The translations under genes were made by a program, and so were the position numbers. DNA of 64,000 bases from Mycolicibacterium chubuense NBB4 (lineage in GTDB: Bacteria; Actinomycetota; Actinomycetes; Mycobacteriales; Mycobacteriaceae): assembly GCF_000266905.1 (NCBI RefSeq), contig NC_018027.1:868001-932000 (forward strand), read 5' to 3'. A model generated the notes under the pieces. That model saw only the letters and a program-made list of their open reading frames with translations. It made no database searches and was not told the origin of the DNA. Of this stretch, positions 17,177-26,340 are shown one piece after another; positions within the stretch are counted from its first letter, which is position 1, and each line of letters opens with the position of its first letter.

Positions 17177-18211
17177 TCACGAGGCGACGACGAGTGCCGG
17201 CTCACCGGCAGCGGCCGGCACGGGCGCCGTCTCGCGGGGCACCGTCACGAGCCGCTCCCCGCGGGCGACCCAGTCGCGATCGGCCCAGGTGAAGCGGGCG
17301 GGAAGACGCCGCCAGTACGCCGGCTCGGCCCGCAGGTAGCACTCGACGCTGGCGTGCACCGCCGCGTCCAGCGGCACCCTGCGCAGCGACACCGTGTGGG
17401 CGGTCCCGGACAGTGCGTCGACGGCGGTGGGCGTCGGGCCCCGGTGCAGCGAGACCTGTAGACCCGCCCCGACCGCGCCGTCGAGCACCCAGTCCAGTGC
17501 GATGTCCGACAGCGGTGCGCAGGCGCCGGGCTTGCCGGCGACGTCGCAGTGCGTGCCGCGGAACCAGACCTCCTGCACCGCGTCTGAGGTCTGCGCCAGC
17601 GAATGCGCGCCCCGCTGGTATCCGCTGTCGATGGCGACCGCGTGCCGGGCGGCCGAGAGATTGGGGAGATGCTCGGGCGCCCGCGGCAGCGGCTGGCCGG
17701 CTACCGCGACGGTGTCCCACAGGCCGAGGAAGTCGACGGCGACGCTGACCTGCTCCCCGGCGAACGCGGCGGCCAGCGCGCCGACACGCTGCCAGTCGGC
17801 AGCGTCGCGTCGCGTGCGGGGCAGCACGTACGTGCTGAGCACGTACTCGCGGAAGTCCGGGATGCTCCCGCTCGCCGGGCCGCCGTCGCGCAGCACGCCG
17901 ACGGTGCCGAGCAGCCGGGTCAGTGCCCGCGCGCAGAACGCGGCAGGGCCTGCGCCGAACATGAAGAGGCGATCACCCGGTTCCCACATCTCGACCAGGA
18001 AGCGGTATGCGTCGGTGACCGCTTGCCGGGCTGCCTCGCGTTCAGCCGGGCGGCGTCGCAACGGGTGCATCGTGACGCCGCCGTCGTGCTCGGTGCGCCC
18101 AGCGGACCAGACGATCTGCACATCACCGGAAACCAGCGAGTCGGCCAGCGCGGCTCCGTTGCCCGTACCGCCGGCACCGGTCCGGTCGAAGCACAGCGCG
18201 ATGTTCTTCAC
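17177..18211 (-). CDS. DUF2235-like (Tle1-type alpha/beta hydrolase) protein lacking the nucleophile serine
   Basis: The 344-residue protein shows the DUF2235 plan: an N-terminal CFDRTGAGGTGN block (CFDGTGN in relatives), FLGLWDTVAV and WFRGTHCDVAG, which correspond to the family's WDTVG and the segment with the late catalytic acid/His. The nucleophile elbow, usually GFSRGA, reads GAGPAA at about 86-91, so the serine is absent. It may therefore be a non-catalytic member. Relatives include phospholipase effectors and intracellular lipases. It is a single gene on the minus strand between the small ORF and glyoxalase II. Function unknown. Confidence 0.7.
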   Translation of the reverse strand: MKNIALCFDRTGAGGTGNGAALADSLVSGDVQIVWSAGRTEHDGGVTMHPLRRRPAEREAARQAVTDAYRFLVEMWEPGDRLFMFGAGPAAFCARALTRLLGTVGVLRDGGPASGSIPDFREYVLSTYVLPRTRRDAADWQRVGALAAAFAGEQVSVAVDFLGLWDTVAVAGQPLPRAPEHLPNLSAARHAVAIDSGYQRGAHSLAQTSDAVQEVWFRGTHCDVAGKPGACAPLSDIALDWVLDGAVGAGLQVSLHRGPTPTAVDALSGTAHTVSLRRVPLDAAVHASVECYLRAEPAYWRRLPARFTWADRDWVARGERLVTVPRETAPVPAAAGEPALVVAS

Positions 18212-18373
18212 GATGACCCCCGACGAAGTGGGCTGAGGAAGCGCTGTCTGTGGAGTTTGCCAGAACTTCGCTCAGATGTCTGCGTCTTCGTCAATAATGT
18301 CACGTTTGCGCCACGAATTCCCCACCCGGGAAGGTAGTTCGGCTACGGAAATCGCAGCACGGGTGCGGCGCCG

Positions 18374-19102
18374 TCAGCCACCCATCAGCATGCGCCATTG
18401 ATCGAGGTTGCTGGCGCGATAGACGTAGTTAGTGGTGCGCACCTCCGACAGCGAGGCGCTCGGCTCCGCGGAGTACCAGTGACCGGGGAACACCGTGGGG
18501 TCACCGGAGAGCCGGGCCAGTGCCTGCAGGCTGCGGAACATGTCGTCGACGTTGCCGCCGGGGAAGTCGGTGCGGCCGCATCCCTCGAGGAACAGGGTGT
18601 CACCGGCGACTAGCCGGCCGTCGAGAAGGAAGCACTGGCTGCCGGGGGTGTGTCCCGGGGTGTGCAGCAGCTCGATGTCGATCGCGCCGACGCTGACCGT
18701 GTCGCCGTGCTGGTGCGCCGTCAGCTCACTGGGTGCGATGCCGGTGATCCTCGAGACCCAGTCCGCTTCGTGGGTGTTGACGTGCACGGGCACGCTGACC
18801 CGCTCCAGCAGCTCGGCCAGACCTTTGAGTTCGAAGCCCATCATCGAGCCCCCCACATGGTCGGGGTGGTGGTGGGTGACCAGCACGCCGGACAGGTGCA
18901 TGCCGTCGGCCTCGAGCACGTCCACCAGATCCTGCGCCGCATACGCGGGATCGACGACGACGGCGTCGCCGGTCTGGCGGTCGCCGATGAGATAGGCGAA
19001 GTTCCGCATCTGCTGGGCGATCACGTCGGCGGCGGCGAAATCGCGGCCCGACAGCAATTGCTTGAAGTAGAGACGCCCAGCGCTCGATGAGGTGTCAGCC
19101 AT
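18374..19102 (-). CDS. Glyoxalase II-type metallo-beta-lactamase-fold hydrolase
   Basis: The 242-residue hydrolase has the metal-binding motif THHHPDHVGG (H77, H79, D81, H82 region), HTPGHTPGSQCF, and late VAGDTLFLEGCGRTD and FPGHWYS, all typical of glyoxalase II/MBL-fold thioesterases. It probably hydrolyses S-D-lactoyl-thiol or a related persulfide/thioester; mycobacteria use mycothiol rather than glutathione, so the natural substrate is uncertain. The ATG at 19102 (MADTSS) is preferred to the 14-codon upstream extension. The gene matches the Rv0634c position in M. tuberculosis and is divergent from the tRNA-Thr operon. Confidence 0.85.
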   Translation of the reverse strand: MADTSSSAGRLYFKQLLSGRDFAAADVIAQQMRNFAYLIGDRQTGDAVVVDPAYAAQDLVDVLEADGMHLSGVLVTHHHPDHVGGSMMGFELKGLAELLERVSVPVHVNTHEADWVSRITGIAPSELTAHQHGDTVSVGAIDIELLHTPGHTPGSQCFLLDGRLVAGDTLFLEGCGRTDFPGGNVDDMFRSLQALARLSGDPTVFPGHWYSAEPSASLSEVRTTNYVYRASNLDQWRMLMGG

Positions 19103-19172
19103 GTCGGTCAGCGTATGCGCCGGGGTCCGGCCGCACGGTTGCACCTGCTCGCGGGCCGCAACGACCAGCGGT

Positions 19173-19202
19173 TTGGCGACTGAATCGCGGAGAATGTACC
19201 CT
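19173..19202 (+). promoter_or_regulatory. SigA-like promoter for tRNA-Thr/tRNA-Met/rpmG
   Basis: TTGGCG (-35, 19173-19178) and TACCCT (-10, 19197-19202) are separated by 18 bases and lie 43 bases before tRNA-Thr. Spacing and position fit a vegetative promoter. Confidence 0.6.
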
Positions 19203-19245
19203 CTTTAAGGCTCACCGCTCGGCGGTGTGCCGCGCATGGCACGAG

Positions 19246-19318
19246 GCCCCCTTAGCTCAGTCGGCAGAGCGTTTCCATGGTAAGGAAAAGGTCAACGGTT
19301 CGATTCCGTTAGGGGGCT
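19246..19318 (+). tRNA. thrT: tRNA-Thr (anticodon GGT)
   Basis: A cloverleaf can be drawn. The 7-bp acceptor pairs GCCCCCT with AGGGGGC, the D arm is GCTC...GAGC, and the anticodon stem TTTCC/GGAAA has loop ATGGTAA (anticodon GGT). The T arm is AACGG-TTCGATT-CCGTT. CCA is not encoded. Confidence 0.97.
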
Positions 19319-19353
19319 CGGTGGACCGGTGGCAGCGGCCCCGGATCCGTCGG

Positions 19354-19427
19354 GGCGGTGTAGCTCAGCTGGTTAGAGCGCACGACTCATAATCGTGAGG
19401 TCGGGGGATCGAGCCCCCCCACCGCTA
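19354..19427 (+). tRNA. metT: tRNA-Met (anticodon CAT)
   Basis: Acceptor GGCGGTG pairs with CACCGCT (one G-U), the D arm has GCTCAGCTGGTTAGAGC, and the anticodon stem CACGA/TCGTG has loop CTCATAA (CAT). The T arm is GGGGG-TTCGA-type (GGGGGATCGAGCCCCC). It follows tRNA-Thr by 35 bases. It is most likely elongator tRNA-Met from its G-U acceptor start and D arm; a lysidine-modified Ile tRNA cannot be fully excluded. Confidence 0.95.
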
Positions 19428-19466
19428 CAAGACAGACAAGAACGAACTCCGAAAGAGGCACCTGAC

Positions 19467-19634
19467 GTGGCGTCCAGTACCGACGTACGGCCGAAGATCA
19501 CTTTGGCGTGCGAGGTGTGCAAGCACCGCAACTACATCACGAAGAAGAACCGCCGCAACGATCCCGATCGGCTCGAGATCAAGAAGTTCTGCCCCAACTG
19601 CGGCAAGCACCAGGCCCACAAAGAGTCGCGCTAG
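19467..19634 (+). CDS. rpmG: 50S ribosomal protein L33
   Basis: The 55-residue L33 has both zinc-ribbon pairs (CEVC and CPNC), so it is the Zn-binding (C+) paralogue. It starts at GTG 19467, preceded by GAAAGAGG, giving [18 protein letters not shown]. It lies directly behind tRNA-Thr and tRNA-Met and is probably co-transcribed with them. Mycobacteria often carry a second, Cys-free L33 used in zinc limitation. Confidence 0.95.
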   Translation: MASSTDVRPKITLACEVCKHRNYITKKNRRNDPDRLEIKKFCPNCGKHQAHKESR

Positions 19635-19704
19635 GCGGCATCACCGGGGCCCGGGCGCAGTCGATACGCACCGCGGCGGGCCTGACCAGGTAGGTTCATC
19701 AGTC

Positions 19705-20184
19705 GTGTCTTTCTTGGACGAGTATGTCGGGTTGCACTACCGCCATCCCGACCATTACGTCGTCGGACGCGAGAAGATCCGCGAGTACGCCACGGCTGTC
19801 AAGAACGATGATCCCGCCTTCTTCGACGAGAAGGCCGCCGCCGATCTCGGCTACGACGCCCTGCTGGCGCCGCTGACCTTCATCTCGGTGTTCGGGTATC
19901 AGGCGCAGTCGGCGATGTTCGCCACCGCCGGCATCGGCATCACGGACGCGAAGATCGTGCAGGTGGATCAGTCGCTGAAGTTCGTGCGGCCGATCAAGGC
20001 GGGCGACACGCTGTTCTGCGACGTCTGGATCGACTCGGTGCGCCAGGCGCACGGCACCGACATCATCGTCACCAAGAACGTCGTCAGCAACAGCAACGGC
20101 GACGTCGTACAGGAGTCCTACACCACCCTTGCAGGGCGGAGCGAAGAAGACGGGGAGAGTGGCTTTTCCGATGGCATTGCGTGA
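19705..20184 (+). CDS. hadA: (3R)-hydroxyacyl-ACP dehydratase subunit HadA
   Basis: This 159-residue hot-dog-fold subunit of the FAS-II dehydratase makes mycolic acid precursors by removing water from 3-hydroxyacyl-ACP. HadA is the substrate-binding, non-catalytic partner of HadB in the HadAB heterodimer. The sequence starts at GTG (MSFLDEYVGLHYRHPDHYVVGREKI) and has the SYTTLAGRS end typical of HadA. Its last 14 bases overlap hadB, implying coupling. In M. tuberculosis the complex is the target of thiacetazone and isoxyl. Confidence 0.96.
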   Translation: MSFLDEYVGLHYRHPDHYVVGREKIREYATAVKNDDPAFFDEKAAADLGYDALLAPLTFISVFGYQAQSAMFATAGIGITDAKIVQVDQSLKFVRPIKAGDTLFCDVWIDSVRQAHGTDIIVTKNVVSNSNGDVVQESYTTLAGRSEEDGESGFSDGIA

Positions 20185-20599
20185 GTTCAGTTCGGTCAAG
20201 GTCGGCGATCAGCTGCCCGAGAAGGTCATCACGTTGACCCGGGCGGACCTGGTCAACTACGCCGGGGTCTCCGGCGATCTCAACCCGATTCACTGGGACG
20301 ACGACATCGCCAAGCAGGTCGGCCTGGACACCGCGATCGCCCACGGCATGCTGACCATGGGCCTCGGTGGCGGTTACGTCACCGCCTGGGTCGGTGACCC
20401 GGCCGCCGTCACCGAGTACAACGTGCGCTTCACCGCGGTGGTGCCGGTGCCCAACGACGGCAAGGGCGCCGAGATCGTGTTCAACGGGCGCGTGAAGTCC
20501 GTCGACGAGGACTCGAAGTCGGTCACCATCGCGCTGACGGCCACCGCCGGCGGTAAGAAGATCTTCGGCCGGGCCGTGGCCACGGCCAAGCTGGCATAG
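20171..20599 (+). CDS. hadB: (3R)-hydroxyacyl-ACP dehydratase catalytic subunit HadB
   Basis: The 142-residue catalytic hot-dog subunit shared by HadAB and HadBC. The hydratase-2 motif SGDLNPIHWDD carries the catalytic D36 and H41, and VEYNVRFTAVVPVP-like and AHGMLTMGLGG blocks are present. The length equals that of the M. tuberculosis protein. ATG at 20171 is chosen because an upstream in-frame start would lie deeper in hadA and precede the conserved N terminus. It acts in the FAS-II cycle in the cytoplasm. Confidence 0.97.
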   Translation: MALREFSSVKVGDQLPEKVITLTRADLVNYAGVSGDLNPIHWDDDIAKQVGLDTAIAHGMLTMGLGGGYVTAWVGDPAAVTEYNVRFTAVVPVPNDGKGAEIVFNGRVKSVDEDSKSVTIALTATAGGKKIFGRAVATAKLA

Positions 20600-20609
20600 G
20601 GACCACGAC

Positions 20610-21173
20610 ATGGCACTCAAGATCGACATCAGGGGCATGGTCTGGAAGTACCCCGAGCCTTACGTAGTGGGCCACGAGCAGATCCGCCAGTACGCCAACG
20701 CCGTCAAGGCGAACGACGCGACGAGCCACAGCCTGGAGGCGGCGCGGGCGGCGGGACACGAGGCGCTGATCGCGCCCCCGACGTTCATGTCGATCTTCGC
20801 GGTGATGATCCAACGGCACTTCTTCCAGCACAACGACCTCGGCTTCGAGACCCTGCAGATCGTTCAGGTGGACCAGAGATTCCAGTTCCACCGGCCGATC
20901 AAGGCGGGTGACGAACTCGAGGGAACGCTGTACGTCGTGAGCGTCGACGAACGTTTCGGCGCGGACATCGTCACCACCCGCAACACCCTGATCGATCAGC
21001 ACGGCGAGCTGGTCATGGAGTCGTTCACCACGCTGATGGGCCACAGCGGCGAGAATTCGATCTCGGCCGGATGGGATCCCGAGACGGGGCAGGTGATGCG
21101 CAAGCCCGTCATCCACGACGCCGGCGAAGACACCAAAGACGTCGACGAGCCGGCGACCCCGGGAACGGATTAG
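20610..21173 (+). CDS. hadC: (3R)-hydroxyacyl-ACP dehydratase subunit HadC
   Basis: This 187-residue hot-dog-fold paralogue of HadA pairs with HadB to form HadBC, which dehydrates longer acyl chains late in meromycolate synthesis. It starts MALKIDIRGMVWKYPEPYVVGHEQI and shares TFMSIFAVM and VQVDQRFQFHRPIKAGD blocks with HadA. The C-terminal tail (about 20 residues, acidic, ending DEPATPGTD) makes it somewhat longer than the M. tuberculosis protein. It begins 10 bases after hadB. Confidence 0.95.
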   Translation: MALKIDIRGMVWKYPEPYVVGHEQIRQYANAVKANDATSHSLEAARAAGHEALIAPPTFMSIFAVMIQRHFFQHNDLGFETLQIVQVDQRFQFHRPIKAGDELEGTLYVVSVDERFGADIVTTRNTLIDQHGELVMESFTTLMGHSGENSISAGWDPETGQVMRKPVIHDAGEDTKDVDEPATPGTD

Positions 21174-21194
21174 CAACTCCGACCTGCGGCACGC

Positions 21195-21200
21195 TACACT
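21195..21200 (+). promoter_or_regulatory. -10 element for the tRNA-Trp/secE/nusG transcript
   Basis: TACACT stands about 99 bases before tRNA-Trp. The -35 region (around TTAGCA, 21170-21175) is weak, so only the -10 is assigned. Confidence 0.4.
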
Positions 21201-21298
21201 CGGACCTCGGGGTTTTCCCAGTTGAGCGCGCTGTCCGTCGGGCTTGTGTCACCGATCGGGGAGCGCGCGAATTGTGTGGGCCCTGTAGGGATCCCTGA

Positions 21299-21371
<73 letters not shown>

Positions 21372-21466
21372 CTCAACTGAATACTCGACAGGTGTGGACG
21401 GCACGTCAGCTTTGGATACTGGAGAGTGACCGGCACGAGACGGACGATCAGGATAGGGAGCATGCG

Positions 21467-21904
21467 GTGAGCGACGAGCGCGACGCAGGCACCGACAACG
21501 GCGCACAGACCGGTGACGGTGACACGCGCGGCCAGACCGCGGTCGTGACCCGACCGCTGCGGCCCACAGGTAAGCGATCACGGCGCGGCGTGCTGGCCGA
21601 GCTCGAGGCCGACACCGAGACGGCGCCGGAAACCGAGACCTCGGACCGCAAGGACGACGGCCGTCCGAAGGCGAAGAAGAAGACCGCGAAGAAGCCCAAG
21701 GAAGGGCCGTCACGGAACCCGATCGCCTTCATCTGGAATTACCTGAAGGAAGTCGTCGCCGAGCTGCGCAAGGTCATCTGGCCCAACCGCAAGCAGATGA
21801 TCAGTTACACCACGGTCGTGCTCGTGTTCCTCGCGTTCATGGTCGCGCTGATCGGCGGAGTGGACGTGGGCCTGGCCAAGCTCGTGAGCATCGTCTTCGG
21901 GTGA
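21467..21904 (+). CDS. secE: Preprotein translocase subunit SecE
   Basis: The 145-residue protein has a long polar and charged N-terminal extension (about 1-80, with a Lys-rich [11 protein letters not shown] block), usual for actinobacterial SecE, then the conserved [24 protein letters not shown] amphipathic segment and one transmembrane helix (about 115-140). It stabilises SecY in the SecYEG channel. GTG at 21467 is preferred over upstream starts because AGGGAG precedes it. It forms the standard secE-nusG pair. Confidence 0.95.
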   Translation: MSDERDAGTDNGAQTGDGDTRGQTAVVTRPLRPTGKRSRRGVLAELEADTETAPETETSDRKDDGRPKAKKKTAKKPKEGPSRNPIAFIWNYLKEVVAELRKVIWPNRKQMISYTTVVLVFLAFMVALIGGVDVGLAKLVSIVFG

Positions 21905-21951
21905 CGCACCGAGTCGATCATCGCGACGAAAGACAGTGAAGAGAGGTTTGA

Positions 21952-22797
<846 letters not shown>

Positions 22798-22854
22798 GCC
22801 CAGGGCCTCGGCCACGAGGAAGCCCGCAAGAAAGAAGAAGGAACGCACACAACC

Positions 22855-23283
22855 ATGCCCCCGAAGAAGAAGGTCTCCGGGCTGATCAAGTTGCAGATCC
22901 AGGCCGGGCAGGCCAACCCCGCCCCGCCGGTCGGTCCCGCGCTCGGCCAGCACGGCGTCAACATCATGGAATTCTGCAAGGCGTACAACGCCGCGACGGA
23001 GTCGCAGCGCGGCAACGTCATCCCCGTGGAGATCACCGTCTACGAGGACCGGACCTTCACGTTCGCGCTGAAGACCCCGCCTGCTGCCAAGCTGCTGCTG
23101 AAGGCCGCCGGCGTGCCGAAGGGTTCCGGTGAGCCGCACAAGACCAAGGTCGCCAAGGTGACGTGGGATCAGGTGCGTGAGATCGCCGAGACCAAGAAGG
23201 AAGACCTGAACGCCAACGACATCGATCAGGCGGCCAAGATCATCGCCGGGACGGCGCGGTCCATGGGGATCACAGTCGAGTAG
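22855..23283 (+). CDS. rplK: 50S ribosomal protein L11
   Basis: The 142-residue L11 binds the GTPase-associated region of 23S rRNA. It starts [37 protein letters not shown], the standard N terminus, and ends ARSMGITVE. The stop codon and last three codons are part of a 31-bp tandem repeat that continues past the gene. AAGAAGGAA precedes the ATG. Confidence 0.97.
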   Translation: MPPKKKVSGLIKLQIQAGQANPAPPVGPALGQHGVNIMEFCKAYNAATESQRGNVIPVEITVYEDRTFTFALKTPPAAKLLLKAAGVPKGSGEPHKTKVAKVTWDQVREIAETKKEDLNANDIDQAAKIIAGTARSMGITVE

Positions 23284-23345
23284 CTTGCGGATCGACCAGA
23301 CCGCAGTCGAGTAGCTTGCGGATCGACCAGACCGCAGTCGAGTAG
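23273..23345 (+). repeat. 31-bp tandem repeat (2.35 copies) covering the rplK stop codon
   Basis: Two identical 31-bp units (23273-23303, 23304-23334) are followed by an 11-base partial copy (23335-23345). Each starts CAGTCGAGTAG, i.e. the last codons and TAG stop of rplK, then 20 bases CTTGCGGATCGACCAGACCG. Three in-line copies of the gene end result; only the first is the rplK stop. Confidence 0.9.
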
Positions 23346-23411
23346 GACCGAATCTCGTGGGAGAGCTGGCATCGGCTCGCAACCACAACTTCTGCAACTG
23401 AGGAGAAACCA

Positions 23412-24119
23412 ATGAGCAAGACGAGCAAGGCATACAAGGAAGCCGCCGAGAAGGTCGACAAGACCCGGCTGTACACGCCGCTGGAGGCCGCGAAGCTGGC
23501 CAAGGAGACGTCGTCGAAGAAGCAGGACGCCACCGTGGAGGTCGCGATCCGGCTGGGCGTCGATCCGCGCAAGGCCGACCAGATGGTGCGTGGCACCGTG
23601 AACCTGCCGCACGGCACCGGCAAGACCGCCCGCGTTGCGGTGTTCGCCGTCGGTGACAAGGCCGAGCAGGCCGAGGCGGCAGGCGCCGACGTGGTGGGCA
23701 GCGACGACCTGATCGAGCGCATCCAGGGCGGGTTCCTGGACTTCGACGCCGCGATCGCCACCCCTGACCAGATGGCCAAGGTCGGCCGTATCGCGCGCAT
23801 CCTGGGCCCGCGCGGCCTGATGCCGAATCCGAAGACCGGCACCGTCACCCCGGACGTCGCGAAGGCGGTCCAGGACATCAAGGGCGGCAAGATCAACTTC
23901 CGCGTCGACAAGCAGGCCAACCTGCACTTCGTGATCGGCAAGGCGTCGTTCGACGAGAAGTCGCTCGCCGAGAACTACGGCGCCGCGCTGGACGAGATCC
24001 TGCGCGCTAAGCCGTCGTCGTCGAAGGGCCGCTACCTGAAGAAGGTCGTCGTGTCGACGACGACCGGTCCCGGCATCCCGGTTGACCCGGCGGTCACCCG
24101 CAACTTCGCCGAGGCGTAG
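23412..24119 (+). CDS. rplA: 50S ribosomal protein L1
   Basis: The 235-residue L1 has the conserved core [24 protein letters not shown] and [10 protein letters not shown]. It binds 23S rRNA at the L1 stalk and in many bacteria represses its own operon by binding the leader mRNA. It follows rplK by 128 bases; the gap contains the tandem repeat and a GAGGAG ribosome-binding site. The gene end, including the TAG, is duplicated 37 bases downstream. Confidence 0.97.
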   Translation: MSKTSKAYKEAAEKVDKTRLYTPLEAAKLAKETSSKKQDATVEVAIRLGVDPRKADQMVRGTVNLPHGTGKTARVAVFAVGDKAEQAEAAGADVVGSDDLIERIQGGFLDFDAAIATPDQMAKVGRIARILGPRGLMPNPKTGTVTPDVAKAVQDIKGGKINFRVDKQANLHFVIGKASFDEKSLAENYGAALDEILRAKPSSSKGRYLKKVVVSTTTGPGIPVDPAVTRNFAEA

Positions 24120-24163
24120 GCGCCAGCCGGAGCCGACTATTGGCGCCGAGGCGTAGGCGCCAG
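24107..24163 (+). repeat. 20-bp direct repeat duplicating the rplA stop region
   Basis: CGCCGAGGCGTAGGCGCCAG occurs at 24107-24126, where it contains the rplA stop TAG, and again at 24144-24163, with 17 bases between them. The second copy lies just before the terminator. Confidence 0.85.
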
Positions 24164-24175
24164 CAGACGGACAAT

Positions 24176-24210
24176 GAGAAACCCCGCACCGCAACGGTGC
24201 GGGGTTTCTC
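24176..24210 (+). terminator. Hairpin terminator after rplA
   Basis: A perfect 15-bp stem starting GAGAAACCCCGCACC encloses a 5-base loop (24191-24195). The right arm ends in TTTCTC, without a long T tract. It ends the secE-nusG-rplK-rplA transcript. Confidence 0.85.
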
Positions 24211-24492
24211 GCGTAATGCCGGCTCTTTGAGTGCCCCTCGGCCAGCCGCCACCCTCCGGAGCTGCGGTCACACCGTCCCCCACGAACAGCGGATCCGCGC
24301 GTCAGCCTGGAAGTCCTCGGCCGTATCCCCCCGATAAACCGAATCCGGTGGTCGAGGGGCACCCTTGCGCAGCAACATAGCATCGGCTGCCAGGAGCGGT
24401 GCGATCATCGGCGAAGAAATTTCGCAACATGGATAACGCGGTTGCGGGCGACGGTCAGGACGGTTCGCGGAAACGACCGTCCCGCATCGTCA
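24211..24492. other. Intergenic stretch between rplA terminator and mmaA4 remnant
   Basis: No gene is supported here. The only structure seen is the small hairpin at 24458-24482 near the mmaA4 end. Confidence 0.6.
24458..24482 (-). terminator. Hairpin downstream of the mmaA4 stop
   Basis: GGACGGT (24458-24464) pairs with ACCGTCC (24476-24482), 11-base loop. It lies 11 bases past the mmaA4 stop on the minus strand; no T tract, so it is a tentative terminator. Confidence 0.45.
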
Positions 24493-24843
24493 TCAGGCGG
24501 CGACGGCCGGCTTCAGGTACGTCACCAGGCTCACATCGATGCTCTCGTCGATGAAGTAGTACTGGCAGCCCTTGAGGTAGCGCATGTAGTGCTGGTAGTG
24601 CTCCTCGTCGGTGGCGGCGACCGCAGCGTCCTTGTTGCGCTCCAGCCGGTCGGCCCAGATCCCCAGGGTCTTGATGTAGTGGTTGCGCAGTGACAGCGTC
24701 TCGGGCACCACGAACCCAGCCTTCTCACCGTGCTCGACCATCATCTGGGTGGTCGGGAGACGGCCGCCGGGGAAGATCTCGGTGATCATGAACTTGATGA
24801 AACGGGCCAGCTCGAACGTCAGCTTCTTGCCGCGCGCGGCCAG

Positions 24844-24852
24844 GTCGTAAGG
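24844..24852. repeat. Target-site duplication, left copy
   Basis: GTCGTAAGG, repeated at 26341-26349. It encodes Pro-Tyr-Asp of the methyltransferase on the minus strand, in the same frame on both sides. Confidence 0.92.
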
Positions 24853-24876
24853 GAGAAATTGTCAATACCTGTGGAT
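24853..24876 (+). repeat. Left terminal inverted repeat of the IS
   Basis: Begins GAGAAATTGTCAATACCTGT and ends GGAT; pairs with 26317-26340 with 3 mismatches, all in the outer 9 bases. Confidence 0.9.
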
Positions 24877-24885
24877 CGGGTTTTT

Positions 24886-26205
24886 TCAGGCGACCTCCGT
24901 TCCGGTGCGCTCGTCACCGCTTGAGGGCGGTGTCGGCGGGGTGATGTCGGTGGGCCGTTCGAGCAGCTTGCCTTTGTGGAAGACCGCGCCGGCACGTACC
25001 AGCGCGACCAGATGCGGTGCGTTGACGGCCCGCCAGCGTGCCTGTGCGGCGTCGATCAGCTTGTAGGCCATGGCAATACCGGCCGCGCGTGATCCCGGCC
25101 CTTTGGTGACCTTGGTCCGAAGTCGCACGGTGGCAAAAGTGCTTTCGATCGGATTTGTCGTCCTCAAATGGATCCAATGCTCGGCCGGGTACTTGTAGAA
25201 CTCCAACAGGACATCGAGGTCGTCGACGATCTTGGCGACCGCCTTGGGATACTTCGCCCCGAAGTCGACCTCGAAAGCCTTGACCGCCACCTGGGCCTCG
25301 TCGATGTCCTGCGCGTTGTAGATGTCCTTCATGGCCGCCAACGCCGACGGGTGCGCTGATTTCGGCAGCGCAGCAAGGACATTGGCTTGCTTGTGGAACC
25401 AGCAGCGCTGTTCTCGCGTGGCTGGGAACACTTCGCGGACCGCCTTCCAGAACCCGAGGGCGCCATCCCCGACGGCGAGCACCGGGGCGGTCATGCCGCG
25501 GCGTCTGCAATCCCGCAGCAGATCGGCCCACGACTCGCATGACTCCCGATAGCCGTCGGTGAGCGCGACGAGCTCCTTGCGGCCGTCAGCACGCACACCG
25601 ATCATCACCAGCAGGCACAGCTTGGTCTGCTCCAGGCGGACCTTGAGGTGGATGCCGTCGACCCACAGGTAGACGTAGTCAGTGCCGGACAGGTCCCGGC
25701 GCCCGAACGCGGCAGCCTCGTCCTGCCACTGGCTGGTCAGCCGGGTGATCGTCGACGCCGACAAACCCGCACCCGAGCCCAGGAACTGCTCCAGCGCCGG
25801 ACCGAAATCGCCGCTGGACAACCCGTGCAGGTACAGCAGCGGCAGCACCTCGCTCATCTGCGGGGACTTGCGCGCCCACGCCGGCAGGATCGCCGAGGAG
25901 AACCGCTGCCGCACACCGGTATCGGGGTCCATCCGGCGGTCGTTGACCCGCGGCGCGCGCACCTCGACCGCCCCGGCCGCGGTCAGCACCTCACGCGGCT
26001 GGTGATAGCCGTTGCGGACCACCAGCCGGTGACCGTTCTCGTCGAGCTGGTCGGCGAACTGCTCCACATAGGCGGCGACCTCGGCCTGCAGTGCGGCGGC
26101 CAACATCTGCCGGGCGCCGTCACGGACGATCTCGTCCAACAACGACCGACCAGCACCGCTGGTGCTTTCGTTGGCCTCTCGGACATCGTGAACTACGGTG
26201 AGCAT
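24886..26205 (-). CDS. IS256-family (mutator-type) transposase
   Basis: The 439-residue DDE transposase has the usual length for the family. Candidate catalytic residues are D183 (YLWVDGIHL), D247 (AVGDGALGFWKAV) and E354 (TTNPIESTFATVR), with the family's CWFHK C/H signature at 268-272 between the second D and E. The N-terminal part (LLDEIVRDGARQMLAAALQ, NGYHQPREVLTAAG, APRV) fits the DNA-binding half of IS256-type transposases. No stop or frameshift interrupts it, so the element looks able to move. It is inserted in mmaA4 in the same orientation as that gene. Confidence 0.95.
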   Translation of the reverse strand: MLTVVHDVREANESTSGAGRSLLDEIVRDGARQMLAAALQAEVAAYVEQFADQLDENGHRLVVRNGYHQPREVLTAAGAVEVRAPRVNDRRMDPDTGVRQRFSSAILPAWARKSPQMSEVLPLLYLHGLSSGDFGPALEQFLGSGAGLSASTITRLTSQWQDEAAAFGRRDLSGTDYVYLWVDGIHLKVRLEQTKLCLLVMIGVRADGRKELVALTDGYRESCESWADLLRDCRRRGMTAPVLAVGDGALGFWKAVREVFPATREQRCWFHKQANVLAALPKSAHPSALAAMKDIYNAQDIDEAQVAVKAFEVDFGAKYPKAVAKIVDDLDVLLEFYKYPAEHWIHLRTTNPIESTFATVRLRTKVTKGPGSRAAGIAMAYKLIDAAQARWRAVNAPHLVALVRAGAVFHKGKLLERPTDITPPTPPSSGDERTGTEVA

Positions 26206-26316
26206 GGGCGTACCTTCCCAACCAGCGCGCCAACGCCGGTCTTGATCGAATACCTGATTCCGTGAAGATCATCCTCGGGAAGGTGCGCCCACTTTCAGGC
26301 CGCCCCGCCCGGGCTC

Positions 26317-26340
26317 ATCCACAGGTATTGATCATTGCTC
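26317..26340 (-). repeat. Right terminal inverted repeat of the IS
   Basis: Read inward it begins GAGCAATGATCAATACCTGT and ends GGAT, 21 of 24 matches to the left end. Confidence 0.9.

Larger units (their letters stand above)
24853..26340. mobile_element. IS256-family insertion sequence, complete, 1488 bp
   Basis: The element has 24-base terminal inverted repeats matching at 21 of 24 positions, is flanked by 9-bp direct repeats, and carries one transposase gene on the minus strand. The 8-9-bp duplication and single mutator-type transposase fit IS256 family members. The absence of decay in the transposase, and target repeats that are still identical, suggest a fairly recent insertion. Confidence 0.93.

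Noticed and set aside
19087..19392. Protein frame across the two tRNAs
   Set aside because: Both tRNA cloverleafs are clear, so the frame is accidental.
23273..23345. CRISPR-like array at the rplK end
   Set aside because: The units are direct head-to-tail copies without unique spacers, and too few.
24140..24337. Frame after rplA
   Set aside because: It runs through the terminator hairpin and has no ribosome-binding site or conserved features.
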